The notes under the pieces were generated by a model that saw only the letters and a list, made by a program, of their open reading frames with translations, was not told where the DNA came from and searched no databases. DNA of 34,614 bases from Ancylomarina sp. DW003 (lineage in GTDB: Bacteria; Bacteroidota; Bacteroidia; Bacteroidales; Marinifilaceae), in assembly GCF_029029505.1 (NCBI RefSeq), contig NZ_JAKJSD010000028.1, positions 1-34,614 of the forward strand. The letters are read 5' to 3'. The position numbers and the translations under genes were made by a program. Of this stretch, positions 1 through 6,902 are shown piece after piece; within the stretch, counting starts at the first letter, position 1; each line of letters opens with the position of its first letter.

Positions 1-40
1 GTGCTAAAATATAACACACCAATGCTGATAACTGAAAGTT

Positions 41-153
41 TTCAGGTATCTATAGCAATGGGGTTCCACCTCTTCCCATCCCGAACAGAGAAGTTAAGCC
101 CATTAGCGCCGATGGTACTGCCGGAAGGTGGGAGAGTAGGTCGATGCCAACTT
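41..153 (+). rRNA. rrf: 5S ribosomal RNA
   Basis: The stretch has the conserved 5S core: a GGGGTTCCACC segment, CCCATCCCGAACAGAGAAGTTAAGCCC, and the 3' GGTGGGAGAGTAGGTCG arm, in the right order and spacing for a gene of about 110 bases. The ends (TTCAGGT... to ...GATGCCAAC) pair loosely, so the boundaries may be off by a few bases. It is followed at once by a strong terminator, which makes it the last gene of an rRNA operon whose 23S and 16S genes would lie to the left of the window. Confidence 0.95.
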
Positions 154-155
154 TT

Positions 156-195
156 AAAAGGATAGAAACTCATTAGAGTATCTATCCTTTTTTTT
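156..195 (+). terminator. rRNA operon terminator, probably bidirectional
   Basis: A nine-base stem (AAAGGATAG at 157-165 with CTATCCTTT at 182-190) closes a 16-base loop and is followed by a run of T on the + strand. On the - strand the same hairpin is followed by TTTT, so it could also stop the leftward gene that ends at 302. Confidence 0.85.
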
Positions 196-220
196 GTGCC
201 CTAAAATCTGGTCAGAAAAC

Positions 221-266
221 GACTCCCGTTCCCTGAGCGTAGCCGAAGGGTATTCCAATCAGGAGT
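221..266. repeat. REP-like palindromic element
   Basis: The core at 231-250 has CCCT and AGGG ends around GAGCGTAGCCGA. It sits inside a wider imperfect hairpin (ACTCC at 222-226 with GGAGT at 262-266). From memory, short elements with a TGAGCGTAG(T/C)CGAAG core recur between genes in Bacteroidota and other phyla. Only one copy is in this window, so repetition cannot be shown here. It lies between two converging transcripts (5S and the PD40 gene), a usual place for such elements, and could help terminate the leftward gene. Confidence 0.5.
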
Positions 267-301
267 AAGACGCTTTTTTTATGCAGTGAATTTTGAGTTG
301 C

Positions 302-1312
302 CTATTTCTTTGATTTAAGATTTTGAATAATTTTGGCATCTACCCAATAAATATCAGAATTACCATTCTGTGGTATATTAGAGTATTTATTAAGAAAGTC
401 CACACTTAAAGTTTTTGGATGATTTTCTTTGGACAATGGCTTTGTTGCCATATAGAAGATATACTTCTTATCAGGAGAAATATAGAATGACCAGCCGGTT
501 CCTTTAGGTGTATTAATTTCAGAGCTCAATGCAAGAGGTTCTTGCCAAGTATCATCTTCATTTCTAAAAACAATGTAATATTGTACGCGTCTAGGGCCTT
601 CATCAACGCCTACGGCTGGCACAACCACGAAGCTTTCCTCTGGCGAAACATAGGCATTAAAACGATTCGTACCGCAATTAATTTGCTTCGGTAACTTCTC
701 TGGACTGCTATACTTGCCATCCACAAGGCGAGATCTGTAAATATTGCTAATGCGTCCTTCCAACTCGTTTCTTGTGAAGTAAAGCGTACCATCTTTAGTT
801 AGTGATGGGAAAAAATCGCCTCCTTCGTAATTTACAGGAGTGCCTATATTATAGGGTTCTCCCCATGTGCCGTTTTTTCTGTCGACAACCCAAATATCTT
901 CGGCTACAGGTTTGCCACTACCATCATTAGGTTGGTTTGATACGAAAAAGAGTTTCTGACCATCGTAGCTAAAAGCGGGTTCCAAATATTTATAGCGTGA
1001 ATCGGTAGCGAAAGGAACTACTACAGGCTTTGTCCAAGTTCCATTCACGAGCTTCGAATGCACAATAGTTGCAAATTGAAATTTAGCGGTGTGCAGAGTA
1101 AAATACATCTCTTTCCCATTGGGCGAAATAGCTACGTCGCGGTTGGCTAAGCCGTTGGATATGATACCGGGAGCAAAAAGTTCAGGACTTAATCCAGGAA
1201 GCTTTTGTCCCATATAGGGGCCTTTTAATACGGGAAAAGCCTTTGTATTGCTTTGTGCAAATGAGCAATTGAATATGGCCAGAGAACTTAAAATGAATAG
1301 GAGCTTTTTCAT
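302..1312 (-). CDS. Exported PD40/TolB-like beta-propeller protein
   Basis: 336 residues from the chosen start. Upstream in-frame ATG codons exist (to 1381), but the ATG at 1310-1312 begins a good signal peptide (MKKLLFILSSLAIFNCSFAQ), so it is preferred. At least five WD40-like PD40 blades are visible, each with an S-P/Y/K-[DN]-G-x-x-[LIM]-[YF]-F style turn: ISPNGKEMYF, FSYDGQKLFF, LTKDGTLYF, VSPEESFVVV and ISPDKKYIFY. Proteins of this type are periplasmic or surface-exposed; some bind partners, others are orphan. The cysteine in the signal region (FNC) is a poor lipobox, so signal peptidase I cleavage is more likely. No enzyme motif is seen and the specific role is unknown. Confidence 0.85.
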   Translation of the reverse strand: MKKLLFILSSLAIFNCSFAQSNTKAFPVLKGPYMGQKLPGLSPELFAPGIISNGLANRDVAISPNGKEMYFTLHTAKFQFATIVHSKLVNGTWTKPVVVPFATDSRYKYLEPAFSYDGQKLFFVSNQPNDGSGKPVAEDIWVVDRKNGTWGEPYNIGTPVNYEGGDFFPSLTKDGTLYFTRNELEGRISNIYRSRLVDGKYSSPEKLPKQINCGTNRFNAYVSPEESFVVVPAVGVDEGPRRVQYYIVFRNEDDTWQEPLALSSEINTPKGTGWSFYISPDKKYIFYMATKPLSKENHPKTLSVDFLNKYSNIPQNGNSDIYWVDAKIIQNLKSKK

Positions 1313-1585
1313 ATTGGTATAAGTTAGGTTTGCCATATATAATTGTATGGCTTGAAGTCTAAATTTAATAAAAGTTCTCATGCTATTTTAAGTTTCACAA
1401 TATTCTTCATTTTCAGCTAGATTCACTGGATAGTGAATACGGTAGTTTAAAACTGAGTTCTGGTGAAATAATGTAGAAAGGAATAATTGTTAAGTCATCG
1501 GGAATTTTAACCTACTGCTAAATTTTAGATTCTCATCATCTTTGTAGTGTGAGATAATTAAAGAATAAAACTAAAAAGTTAAGAT

Positions 1586-1906
1586 ATGAGAACAATAAAG
1601 AGTGCTAGAGAATTAGAAAACCTAATGAAAGAAGATAAAGCAATCATGTTGGATTTTTATGCAGAAACATGTCCGCCTTGTAGAGTCTTAATGCCAACAG
1701 TAGAAAAATTGGCCGATGAATACGAAGGAAGAGTAAATATTCAAAAAGTTGATGTTCATCAATTCCCTGGCTTGAGAACAAAGTATGGAATTGGAAGTAT
1801 TCCAACCTTGCTTTTTATCAAGGAATCTGAGATTGTTGATAAGTCGGTCGGCGTCGTTGCAGAAGCTCAGTTAAAAGAAAAATTGGATCGATTAATTCAG
1901 GCATAG
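1586..1906 (+). CDS. Thioredoxin with CPPC active site
   Basis: A 106-residue cytoplasmic protein covering the whole thioredoxin fold: beta strand IMLDFYA, active-site C29-P-P-C32, the KVDVHQFPGLRTKYGI helix region, and the cis-proline loop SIPTLLF. The usual W-C-G-P-C is changed to T-C-P-P-C: the tryptophan is threonine and the glycine is proline. In thioredoxin-fold proteins the two residues between the cysteines set the redox potential, so this may be more oxidising than ordinary TrxA. It is followed 51 bases later by an FKBP lipoprotein gene that has its own promoter-like sequence. Confidence 0.92.
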   Translation: MRTIKSARELENLMKEDKAIMLDFYAETCPPCRVLMPTVEKLADEYEGRVNIQKVDVHQFPGLRTKYGIGSIPTLLFIKESEIVDKSVGVVAEAQLKEKLDRLIQA

Positions 1907-1934
1907 TTGCTATGACCACATTTTACTATATTTG
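1907..1934 (+). promoter_or_regulatory. Bacteroidota-type promoter for the FKBP gene
   Basis: TTG at 1907-1909, 17 bases, then TATATTTG at 1927-1934 fits the Bacteroidota consensus TTG-N17-23-TAnnTTTG exactly. It begins directly after the thioredoxin stop codon and lies 23 bases before the FKBP ATG, so the FKBP gene can be transcribed independently with a very short leader. Confidence 0.65.
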
Positions 1935-1957
1935 TTTTTCAATAAAAACGGATAAAA

Positions 1958-2410
1958 ATGAAGTATAGCTTATTAGCCATTGTATGTGTCTTTTTAGTTT
2001 CTTGCTCAAGTGGACCTGCGAAAGATTTCACGACTATAAATGAGAAACAAATTACCAATTATATAAAGATCAATAAATTGGACGCAACAAAGAGTGAGTC
2101 TGGTTTATATTATACCGTTGATAATGCAGGAGAAGGCGCCCAACCGACAAGTGCATCAACGGTTCAGGTAGCCTACAGAGGTTCTTATTTAAATGGAGAG
2201 GTTTTCGACGAGAGTAGTGAGAGAGGTATTTCGTTTCCGTTGAAGCGAGTTATAAAAGGATGGACCGAAGGCATCACTTATTTTAAAGAAGGTGGAAAAG
2301 GAAAGCTTTTAGTTCCTTCACACCTAGGCTATGGACCTTACGATACAAGAGGCATTCCAGGTGGTTCTGTTTTGATTTTCGATATTCATTTGATATCTGT
2401 AAAGAAGTAA
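1958..2410 (+). CDS. FKBP-type peptidyl-prolyl isomerase lipoprotein
   Basis: 150 residues. A lipoprotein signal is clear: hydrophobic stretch then L-V-S-C16 followed by SSGP. One FKBP domain occupies about residues 55-149, with the expected VAYRGSYLNGEVFDES, GWTEGI, GGKGKLLVPSHLGYG and GGSVLIFDIHL segments, including the Y, F, D, W and second Y of the proline-binding pocket. It should catalyse cis-trans prolyl isomerisation on proteins in the periplasm while anchored in a membrane. It is shorter than the dimeric FkpA/Mip type, having only about 40 residues between the lipid anchor and the FKBP domain. Confidence 0.93.
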   Translation: MKYSLLAIVCVFLVSCSSGPAKDFTTINEKQITNYIKINKLDATKSESGLYYTVDNAGEGAQPTSASTVQVAYRGSYLNGEVFDESSERGISFPLKRVIKGWTEGITYFKEGGKGKLLVPSHLGYGPYDTRGIPGGSVLIFDIHLISVKK

Positions 2411-2536
2411 AAAAAATCAAAATCTCTTGCTAGTGCGAATGTGTAACTTGTATTCTATGGGAAGGATAAGCAAAAAAACAAGCCATTATAGTGATGTGAG
2501 TGACTTTCGTATATAAATTAATAGCTGAATTTATTT

Positions 2537-2580
2537 AACCTTATAGCTGGAGGTACCAGTAATATTGGTGTAAAATAAGG
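2537..2580 (+). other. Structured intergenic element of unknown role
   Basis: CCTTAT (2539-2544) can pair with ATAAGG (2575-2580), enclosing a small CTGG/CCAG hairpin (2547-2550 with 2556-2559) and an alternative ACCA/TGGT pairing. Nine bases later a strong terminator begins. This could be the 3' untranslated region of the FKBP mRNA or a small RNA of its own. No start or promoter was recognised. The rest of 2411-2536 holds nothing I can name. Confidence 0.3.
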
Positions 2581-2589
2581 GAAAGACAA

Positions 2590-2618
2590 AACCCAAGCCT
2601 AATAGGCTTGGGTTTTTA
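2590..2618. terminator. Bidirectional rho-independent terminator
   Basis: An eleven-base perfect stem (AACCCAAGCCT at 2590-2600 with AGGCTTGGGTT at 2604-2614) with a three-base loop, followed by T on the + strand and by TTTTG on the - strand. It would end the FKBP transcript from the left and the small leftward gene ending at 2687 from the right. Confidence 0.85.
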
Positions 2619-2686
2619 TCACTTAAAAATAACGTGTGGATTTAATATTTTAGTGATATGTCATTTTTAAGTGAATATTAGAGGGT

Positions 2687-2875
2687 TTAGTTGAATTCAG
2701 AAATATTGGCTATTTTATTTTTGCTGATTATCTTTTTAATTGCTATTGCATGATTTTTTATTGTTGCTGCTTTATGCGCAATATTACCACTATTTAGGTT
2801 CTGTGTCGCATCAACAATAATATCTAAGTATATTTCAAATAGCTTTGAATCTTCTTTTGAGAGTATAGTTTTCAT
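2687..2875 (-). CDS. Small hypothetical protein, second gene of the Cro-like module
   Basis: 62 residues, not recognised. The sequence is helical and rich in Lys, Ile, Ala and Asn; it has no signal peptide, cysteine or membrane segment. It lies 63 bases downstream of the 70-residue gene on the same strand and ends just before a bidirectional terminator, so the two probably form one short transcript. It is probably real because of that context and the terminator position, but length alone does not prove it is translated. Confidence 0.5.
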   Translation of the reverse strand: MKTILSKEDSKLFEIYLDIIVDATQNLNSGNIAHKAATIKNHAIAIKKIISKNKIANISEFN

Positions 2876-2938
2876 TCATTTGTGGTTTTGGTTAAATGAG
2901 ATTACTGTTTTTCTATGCTTGTTTTTATCCTAGTAGAA

Positions 2939-3151
2939 TTATTCTAAAAGCTTTTTTCTTTTATCTAATAAAGCTTGTTCTTCTTTAAGAAGGGTAAATG
3001 CTTCTTCAATAATTTTCTGATTTTTTCTATCACTCCTGAGTACAGCATCAATCATGCTTAAGGAATAGCCAGATCTTTCTTTTAGTTTGGATCTATAAGC
3101 ATGAATTTCTTTTAGCTTACTTTTCAATTTATTTAGATCACTTTTCTTCAT
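2939..3151 (-). CDS. Small Cro-like putative DNA-binding protein
   Basis: 70 residues, highly charged and helical. The middle part, about residues 20-58 (SKLKERSGYSLSMIDAVLRS, then DRKNQKIIEEAFTLLKEE), resembles small phage-type HTH proteins with a pattern like TGYS...I..VL.G.R.N..II..A..L..E, where GYS-SMIDAVL would be the turn and recognition helix. This is a by-eye resemblance. The gene is divergent from the CI-like HTH gene at 3291, as cro is from cI. If the HTH reading is wrong, the alternative is a short coiled-coil protein. Confidence 0.6.
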   Translation of the reverse strand: MKKSDLNKLKSKLKEIHAYRSKLKERSGYSLSMIDAVLRSDRKNQKIIEEAFTLLKEEQALLDKRKKLLE

Positions 3152-3170
3152 GATTTAACTATATTGCAAT

Positions 3171-3263
3171 TGTGTTGTAATTGTGGCATTTTTGTGTTGT
3201 AATTATTTTTACACCGTAATATAAATGTATGGAATAATTTCATTACGTCAAGTAAAATTACAA
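3171..3263. promoter_or_regulatory. Divergent operator region with repeated TTGTAATT half-sites
   Basis: TGTGTTGTAATT occurs twice, at 3171-3182 and 3193-3204, exactly 22 bases apart (about two helical turns). Its reverse complement core AATTACAA occurs at 3256-3263. An ATTGCAAT palindrome (3163-3170) lies next to the first copy. A possible rightward promoter, TTG at 3197-3199 and TATAAATG (6 of 8 matches to TAnnTTTG) at 3220-3227 with a 20-base spacer, overlaps the second repeat. Repeats in this position suit operators for the two flanking DNA-binding proteins. Confidence 0.5.
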
Positions 3264-3290
3264 TACTTATTTATTATTTAGAATTGTTCT

Positions 3291-3710
3291 ATGAGTGACC
3301 TATCTATAAACCAAAGACTTAAATTATTTCTTGACTCAAAAGATTTTTCAAATCAGGATTTACGAGTTGCATTAGGTGTAAAAACGCGACAACAAATTAG
3401 TAATTGGTTGTTGTCAAAGGAAAAAATGCCTGATAAATATATCTTTAAAATTATTGATATGTTTGATGATCTTAATGCCCGCTGGTTAATTACTGGTAAA
3501 GGAGGAATGACTGATTTGGATGAAGGTATTATAATTGCATCTGATTTTAAGTCAAAATACTATACATGCAAGCAGTGTATTGAAAAAGAGGGAATGGTTA
3601 AATTACTGGAAAAACAAGCTTTGCAAAAAGATAATCTTATACTGGAACTGAACGAAAAAATAGGACGATTGAAACAACAACTGGATGATGTTATCGAAAA
3701 TTCTAATTAA
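3291..3710 (+). CDS. CI-like helix-turn-helix repressor with C-terminal coiled coil
   Basis: 139 residues. Residues 1-75 form a phage-CI-type HTH: INQRLKLFLDSKDFSNQDLRVALGVKTRQQISNWLLSKEK, with the helix-turn-helix around 20-45, followed by the D-LNARWLITGKGGM element that is typical of Bacteroidota phage and plasmid repressors. A CKQC pair follows at about residue 95, then a coiled coil to the C-terminus (LLEKQALQKDNLILELNEKI...), which probably makes it a dimer. There is no peptidase S24 domain, so control by RecA-driven self-cleavage is not expected. It is divergent from the Cro-like gene and ends before a terminator. Confidence 0.85.
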   Translation: MSDLSINQRLKLFLDSKDFSNQDLRVALGVKTRQQISNWLLSKEKMPDKYIFKIIDMFDDLNARWLITGKGGMTDLDEGIIIASDFKSKYYTCKQCIEKEGMVKLLEKQALQKDNLILELNEKIGRLKQQLDDVIENSN

Positions 3711-3763
3711 AAAGAAATATTGAGTGTAAGGCTATTTCGTGTGGAGGTAGTAAAAAAGAAATA

Positions 3764-3800
3764 AAAATGCCCTGGTCTTATTGACTGGGGCATTTTGTAT
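3764..3800. terminator. Rho-independent terminator between converging genes
   Basis: A 14-base stem with two G-T pairs (3764-3777 with 3783-3796) and loop TTATT. Its ends are A-rich on the left and T-rich on the right, so it can act in both directions. It serves the HTH gene from the left and the leftward redoxin gene (ending at 3819) from the right. Confidence 0.8.
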
Positions 3801-3818
3801 TGAAAAAACGAATTAATA

Positions 3819-4415
3819 TTATTTTGATTTGATGCTGCAACCAATTGCTTTTGTGGTAGTGACCATTGGCTTTTTATTTTGGAGTAAGGCATCAACTGCA
3901 TCTTTTATATAATGTTTTGTTGCTTGATCTGCCCCCTTGTAATTGTTGTCGATAGCACCAATGTATTCAACGGTATGTTTTCCATTCTTAGTGCTTAGAA
4001 TAAATACGTGTGGGGTTTTGGTAGCACCATATTTTCTGTAAACATCTTGTGTTTCATCAATCAGGTAAGGAAAAGTGAAACCTTTTTTATTCGATCGTTT
4101 AATCATATTCTCGAAAGAATCGCTCTCGAATAGTTCAGGATCGTTTGGGTTGATAGCAATAACAGGAAAGCCTTTGGTTTTGTATTTTCTGTCGAGTTTG
4201 ATAATACGATCTTCGTAGGCCACAGAAAAGGGGCAATGGTTGCAAGTGAAGATTACAATAAAGCCCTTAGCATCCTTATAATCAGAAAGGGAGACATATT
4301 TGCCATCTACATTTTTCAGTTTAAAATCTGCAGCCTTGTCGCCAATTTGATACGATTGTGCATTTAGGCCAATTGTGGCCAATATGAATAGGCCTAGACT
4401 AATTATTCTTTTCAT
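3819..4415 (-). CDS. Exported redoxin-family protein with CNHC motif
   Basis: 198 residues with a signal peptide (residues 1-20, ending LNAQ). The rest is an AhpC/TSA-redoxin type thioredoxin fold: IGDKAADFKLKNVDGKYVSLSDYK, strand GFIVIFTC, active site C58-N-H-C61-P, then AINPND, and the KTPHVFIL cis-proline loop. The F-T-C-N-H-C-P signature belongs to a widespread but poorly characterised group of thioredoxin-family proteins. A third cysteine lies near the C-terminus (IGCSIK). It probably works in periplasmic thiol chemistry. It begins 11 bases after the stop of the TlpA-like gene upstream, so the pair is an operon. Confidence 0.9.
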   Translation of the reverse strand: MKRIISLGLFILATIGLNAQSYQIGDKAADFKLKNVDGKYVSLSDYKDAKGFIVIFTCNHCPFSVAYEDRIIKLDRKYKTKGFPVIAINPNDPELFESDSFENMIKRSNKKGFTFPYLIDETQDVYRKYGATKTPHVFILSTKNGKHTVEYIGAIDNNYKGADQATKHYIKDAVDALLQNKKPMVTTTKAIGCSIKSK

Positions 4416-4426
4416 GATGGTAAATT

Positions 4427-4921
4427 TTAGTTTGATTGGTGATTCATTTTATCGATAGACTCAGCTAACTCTTTATATGAAACTTGGCGAGTGAAAACTT
4501 CTTTTTTATCGTTTTTGTATATGATTGTGGCAGGAATTGCACCATCCCATTTTTCATCTACCTTTCTTATCCAGGTATCGGCATCAGGATCGTCTAACAC
4601 TACAATTTCGGCGTTCACTTTTCTTAGTTTCCGAAATTTGTTTAAGCGTTCTTCCAGATTCTTGCCAAAGTCGAGACTTACCAGAATTACTTTAATTTTT
4701 TTATCGGCGTAATCTTTACGAATAGCTTCGAAATAGGGAAGTTCCTCAACGCAAGGTTTACACCACATGGCCCAAAAGTTAATGACATAGGTCGTATCGT
4801 TTTGATAATGGAATAGGGGCTCAAGTTCATTAAAATTGTAAGTTTTAATTTCTTGGGCTTCTACAAGTTTAGTTGTACTAAGTAATAGGATCAATAAGAA
4901 GAATTGTACACTGAATTTCAT
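4427..4921 (-). CDS. Exported TlpA-like thiol-disulfide oxidoreductase
   Basis: 164 residues with a signal peptide (1-22, ending VEA). The TlpA/ResA-like thioredoxin domain has strand YVINFWAMW, active site C54-K-P-C57, the E-E-L-P-x-F-E helix typical of the family, VILVSLDF, and the AIPATIIY cis-proline loop. Such proteins reduce disulfides in the periplasm, for example during cytochrome c maturation or protein repair. The family's larger members have extra N-terminal domains; this one is minimal. It is the first gene of a two-gene operon with the CNHC redoxin. Confidence 0.92.
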   Translation of the reverse strand: MKFSVQFFLLILLLSTTKLVEAQEIKTYNFNELEPLFHYQNDTTYVINFWAMWCKPCVEELPYFEAIRKDYADKKIKVILVSLDFGKNLEERLNKFRKLRKVNAEIVVLDDPDADTWIRKVDEKWDGAIPATIIYKNDKKEVFTRQVSYKELAESIDKMNHQSN

Positions 4922-5045
4922 GATAGTATATATAAAGACTATTTAATCTTAAATGTACTGCAATTGAATGATAATGAGAAGAGAAGTTTGTTATTGAGCT
5001 GTTAAAAATTGGTTATACTCGATGGATTAGGATAGATGCATAAAC

Positions 5046-5081
5046 GAAAAGGCAGCTTACCCCAAGAGATAAACTGCCTTT
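5046..5081 (-). terminator. Terminator of the DoxX gene
   Basis: On the - strand AAAGGCAG (5081-5074) pairs with CTGCCTTT (5055-5048) around an 18-base loop, followed by TTCGTTT. It begins about 20 bases after the DoxX stop codon. Confidence 0.7.
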
Positions 5082-5103
5082 ATGGTCTTTGGTCGGACCC
5101 GAA

Positions 5104-5523
5104 TTAAATATTTTTCTGAAGTAGAGCATCTAGCGAATACTTACGACTACCAATTACGAATACTACGAGATAAACAAGTAGGTATAATAGGGCAAATTCT
5201 TTTTTAGCAAAAGGATCGGTACCATGTATCATAAAGCTTGCTACAAGCATGGTAATTATAAGTGGAATAGAAGCCAAACGTGTTAGCAAACCTAAGCCAA
5301 TCAGTATAGAGCAAACAACTTCAGCGAAAACTGCAAGAATTAATGAAAATGTTGCTCCCATGCCAAAAGGATCGGGAAATTGAATTTCGTTCCCCGAGAA
5401 TAGTAGATTAAATTTTCCTAAGCCATGGGTTAGCATAAAAGCTGCAATGCTAACCCTTAATACCAAGCTCAAAAGATCTAAAAGATTTTCATTGGTGCCT
5501 ATATGTAGTAATTTTCTCATCAT
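5104..5523 (-). CDS. DoxX family membrane protein
   Basis: 139 residues with four hydrophobic segments at about 17-34, 62-85, 88-103 and 112-130. The first carries the family signature LRVSIAAFMLTHGLGKF; the second has the FAEVVCSILIGLGLLTRLA pattern typical of DoxX, with the glutamate next to the helix. DoxX proteins are inner-membrane proteins linked in some organisms to thiol or sulfur redox chemistry; the molecular job is not settled. The position next to two periplasmic thioredoxin-fold genes fits that link. Either of two adjacent ATG codons could be the start. A TAnnTTTG match on the - strand lies at 5569-5576. Confidence 0.9.
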   Translation of the reverse strand: MMRKLLHIGTNENLLDLLSLVLRVSIAAFMLTHGLGKFNLLFSGNEIQFPDPFGMGATFSLILAVFAEVVCSILIGLGLLTRLASIPLIITMLVASFMIHGTDPFAKKEFALLYLLVYLVVFVIGSRKYSLDALLQKNI

Positions 5524-5568
5524 TGTAATGATTGATATGTTTTAGAACCAGTCTCGATTTTCTATGAA

Positions 5569-5576
5569 CAAAATTA
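5569..5576 (-). promoter_or_regulatory. Possible -7 element for the DoxX gene
   Basis: The - strand reads TAATTTTG, a full match to TAnnTTTG, 45 bases before the DoxX start codon. No TTG was found at 17-23 bases upstream, so only half the promoter is supported. Confidence 0.35.
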
Positions 5577-5719
5577 AAACATAGTGGGAGCTTTAGTCTT
5601 AACGACTTGTTAAATTTCAAAAAATACAGTTTGATTTTTTTTTATTTAGAAGGTGGAGCCAGTTAATATTGTGTGGGCTTGTAAGCTATGGAAAGAGATA
5701 TTGCGATAGTTTTAAAATC

Positions 5720-6820
5720 TTATATTTTAAACTGATCGATACTAAATAGTTTTACTTTTTCTTTCTTTCCCTTTAGTTGAATGTCCTCCAATTCAATGAA
5801 ATTGACTTGATTGGTTTTTTGGACATCGTTTACAATTTTTTCAGAAAGTAGAATATCGCGTTCGAAGCTATTGCATTGTCCTTGTATGCGGGCGGCTGTA
5901 TTTATAGCATCGCCATGGTAGGCGATCGATCGTTTTAGATAGCCTACTTCGGCCACCATAATTCTTCCCCCATTGATCCCTGCTTTAAATTCAGGTACAA
6001 AACCATAAGTATCCAAATAGTATTGAGAGCGAGTTTTGAGTATGGATTTAAAATGAAAAAAGACACGAATGCAATTGGCCTGTTTAATGCCATCGGCGTA
6101 TTTCCAAGAGAGAACGGCTTCGTCACCAACGTATTGGTAAATTTTAGCATGGCAGGCAGATACGGCTGGCGTCAAATCCGAAAAGCAATCTTGAATTAAC
6201 TCGCTGTATTTTCTATGTCCCAAGAGTTCTGCATATGTGGTTGATGATTTCAAATCCATAAAAAGGAAGAGCAAGCGATCCTCTTTGGGTTGGCGGTATT
6301 TACCCAGAATTAGATTCCATAAAATGCCTTCACCCAATTTTTTGTTAATGACTTTCCCCAGAAAAATAGAAACACTGATGATGTAGGTGAAAATTAAAAT
6401 ACGCATCAGATTTCTTGACAGGAAGAAATCGATAAGTTTTTGTAGATTTTCCTTATCATAGGATCCTGAAAAAACCGAGATAGAAAGGATGGCTACAATT
6501 GAGATAACAAGTATTACCAGGACAAGATGCACCACTGAGTAGGTGATGATGATATATCCATAGGATTTTGAACGCAGCCTGTTGGAATGACGTTGAATGT
6601 AATAGTTAATCAAACCAAAAAGTGTCCCCAGGGTTATGCTACTAATAATCATATTGAATCCTTTTATTTTCCGAAGAAGTGGATCACTCGGGAAGGCTTG
6701 ATTATTATTTAGACCGGTGAGTTGAATAAAATTAAAAAACACGAATGCAATAATCCACACCAGATTGATGAATAGAATATCTATGATTATTTTCCGATAT
6801 TTTGAATTTATTCGAATCAT
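5720..6820 (-). CDS. Membrane-anchored class III nucleotidyl cyclase
   Basis: 366 residues. The N-terminal half has about four membrane segments (around 12-35, 56-74, 88-116, 138-157); residues 183-366 are an adenylate/guanylate cyclase catalytic domain in the cytoplasm. The two metal-binding aspartates are D189 (FMDLKSST) and D233 (YVGDEAV), and the transition-state pair N307 and R311 (GDAINTAAR) is present. The usual substrate-selecting Lys and Asp appear, by eye alignment, as Gln229 and Ala300, so whether it makes cAMP, cGMP or another product cannot be read off. It is the last gene of the long leftward block, 82 bases after the DUF6268-like gene. Confidence 0.9.
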   Translation of the reverse strand: MIRINSKYRKIIIDILFINLVWIIAFVFFNFIQLTGLNNNQAFPSDPLLRKIKGFNMIISSITLGTLFGLINYYIQRHSNRLRSKSYGYIIITYSVVHLVLVILVISIVAILSISVFSGSYDKENLQKLIDFFLSRNLMRILIFTYIISVSIFLGKVINKKLGEGILWNLILGKYRQPKEDRLLFLFMDLKSSTTYAELLGHRKYSELIQDCFSDLTPAVSACHAKIYQYVGDEAVLSWKYADGIKQANCIRVFFHFKSILKTRSQYYLDTYGFVPEFKAGINGGRIMVAEVGYLKRSIAYHGDAINTAARIQGQCNSFERDILLSEKIVNDVQKTNQVNFIELEDIQLKGKKEKVKLFSIDQFKI

Positions 6821-6849
6821 TAGTAGAGCTTATTGACCGAAGGATTTTA

Positions 6850-6885
6850 ATAAGGAAAGACCATTGTGTAACAGCCTTTCCTGTG
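6850..6885 (-). terminator. Possible terminator after the DUF6268-like gene
   Basis: AGGAAAG (6853-6859) pairs with CTTTCCT (6876-6882). In - strand orientation the hairpin is followed by TATTAAAA, only moderately U-rich. It lies between the outer-membrane protein gene and the cyclase gene and suggests the cyclase may be partly uncoupled from the genes upstream. Confidence 0.4.
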
Positions 6886-6902
6886 TGCTGATACTATTGT
6901 AT

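Noticed and set aside
1313-1381. Upstream ATG starts for the PD40 protein
   Set aside because: They would put about 23 residues before a clear signal peptide and hide it from the secretion machinery.
1537-1544. CATCTTTG as a promoter for the thioredoxin gene
   Set aside because: Seven of eight bases match TAnnTTTG, but no TTG lies 17-23 bases upstream, so it was left out of the features.
2687-3710. Reading the HTH module as a toxin-antitoxin system
   Set aside because: Neither small protein shows a toxin-family pattern, and the genes are divergent around an operator-like spacer rather than overlapping on one strand.
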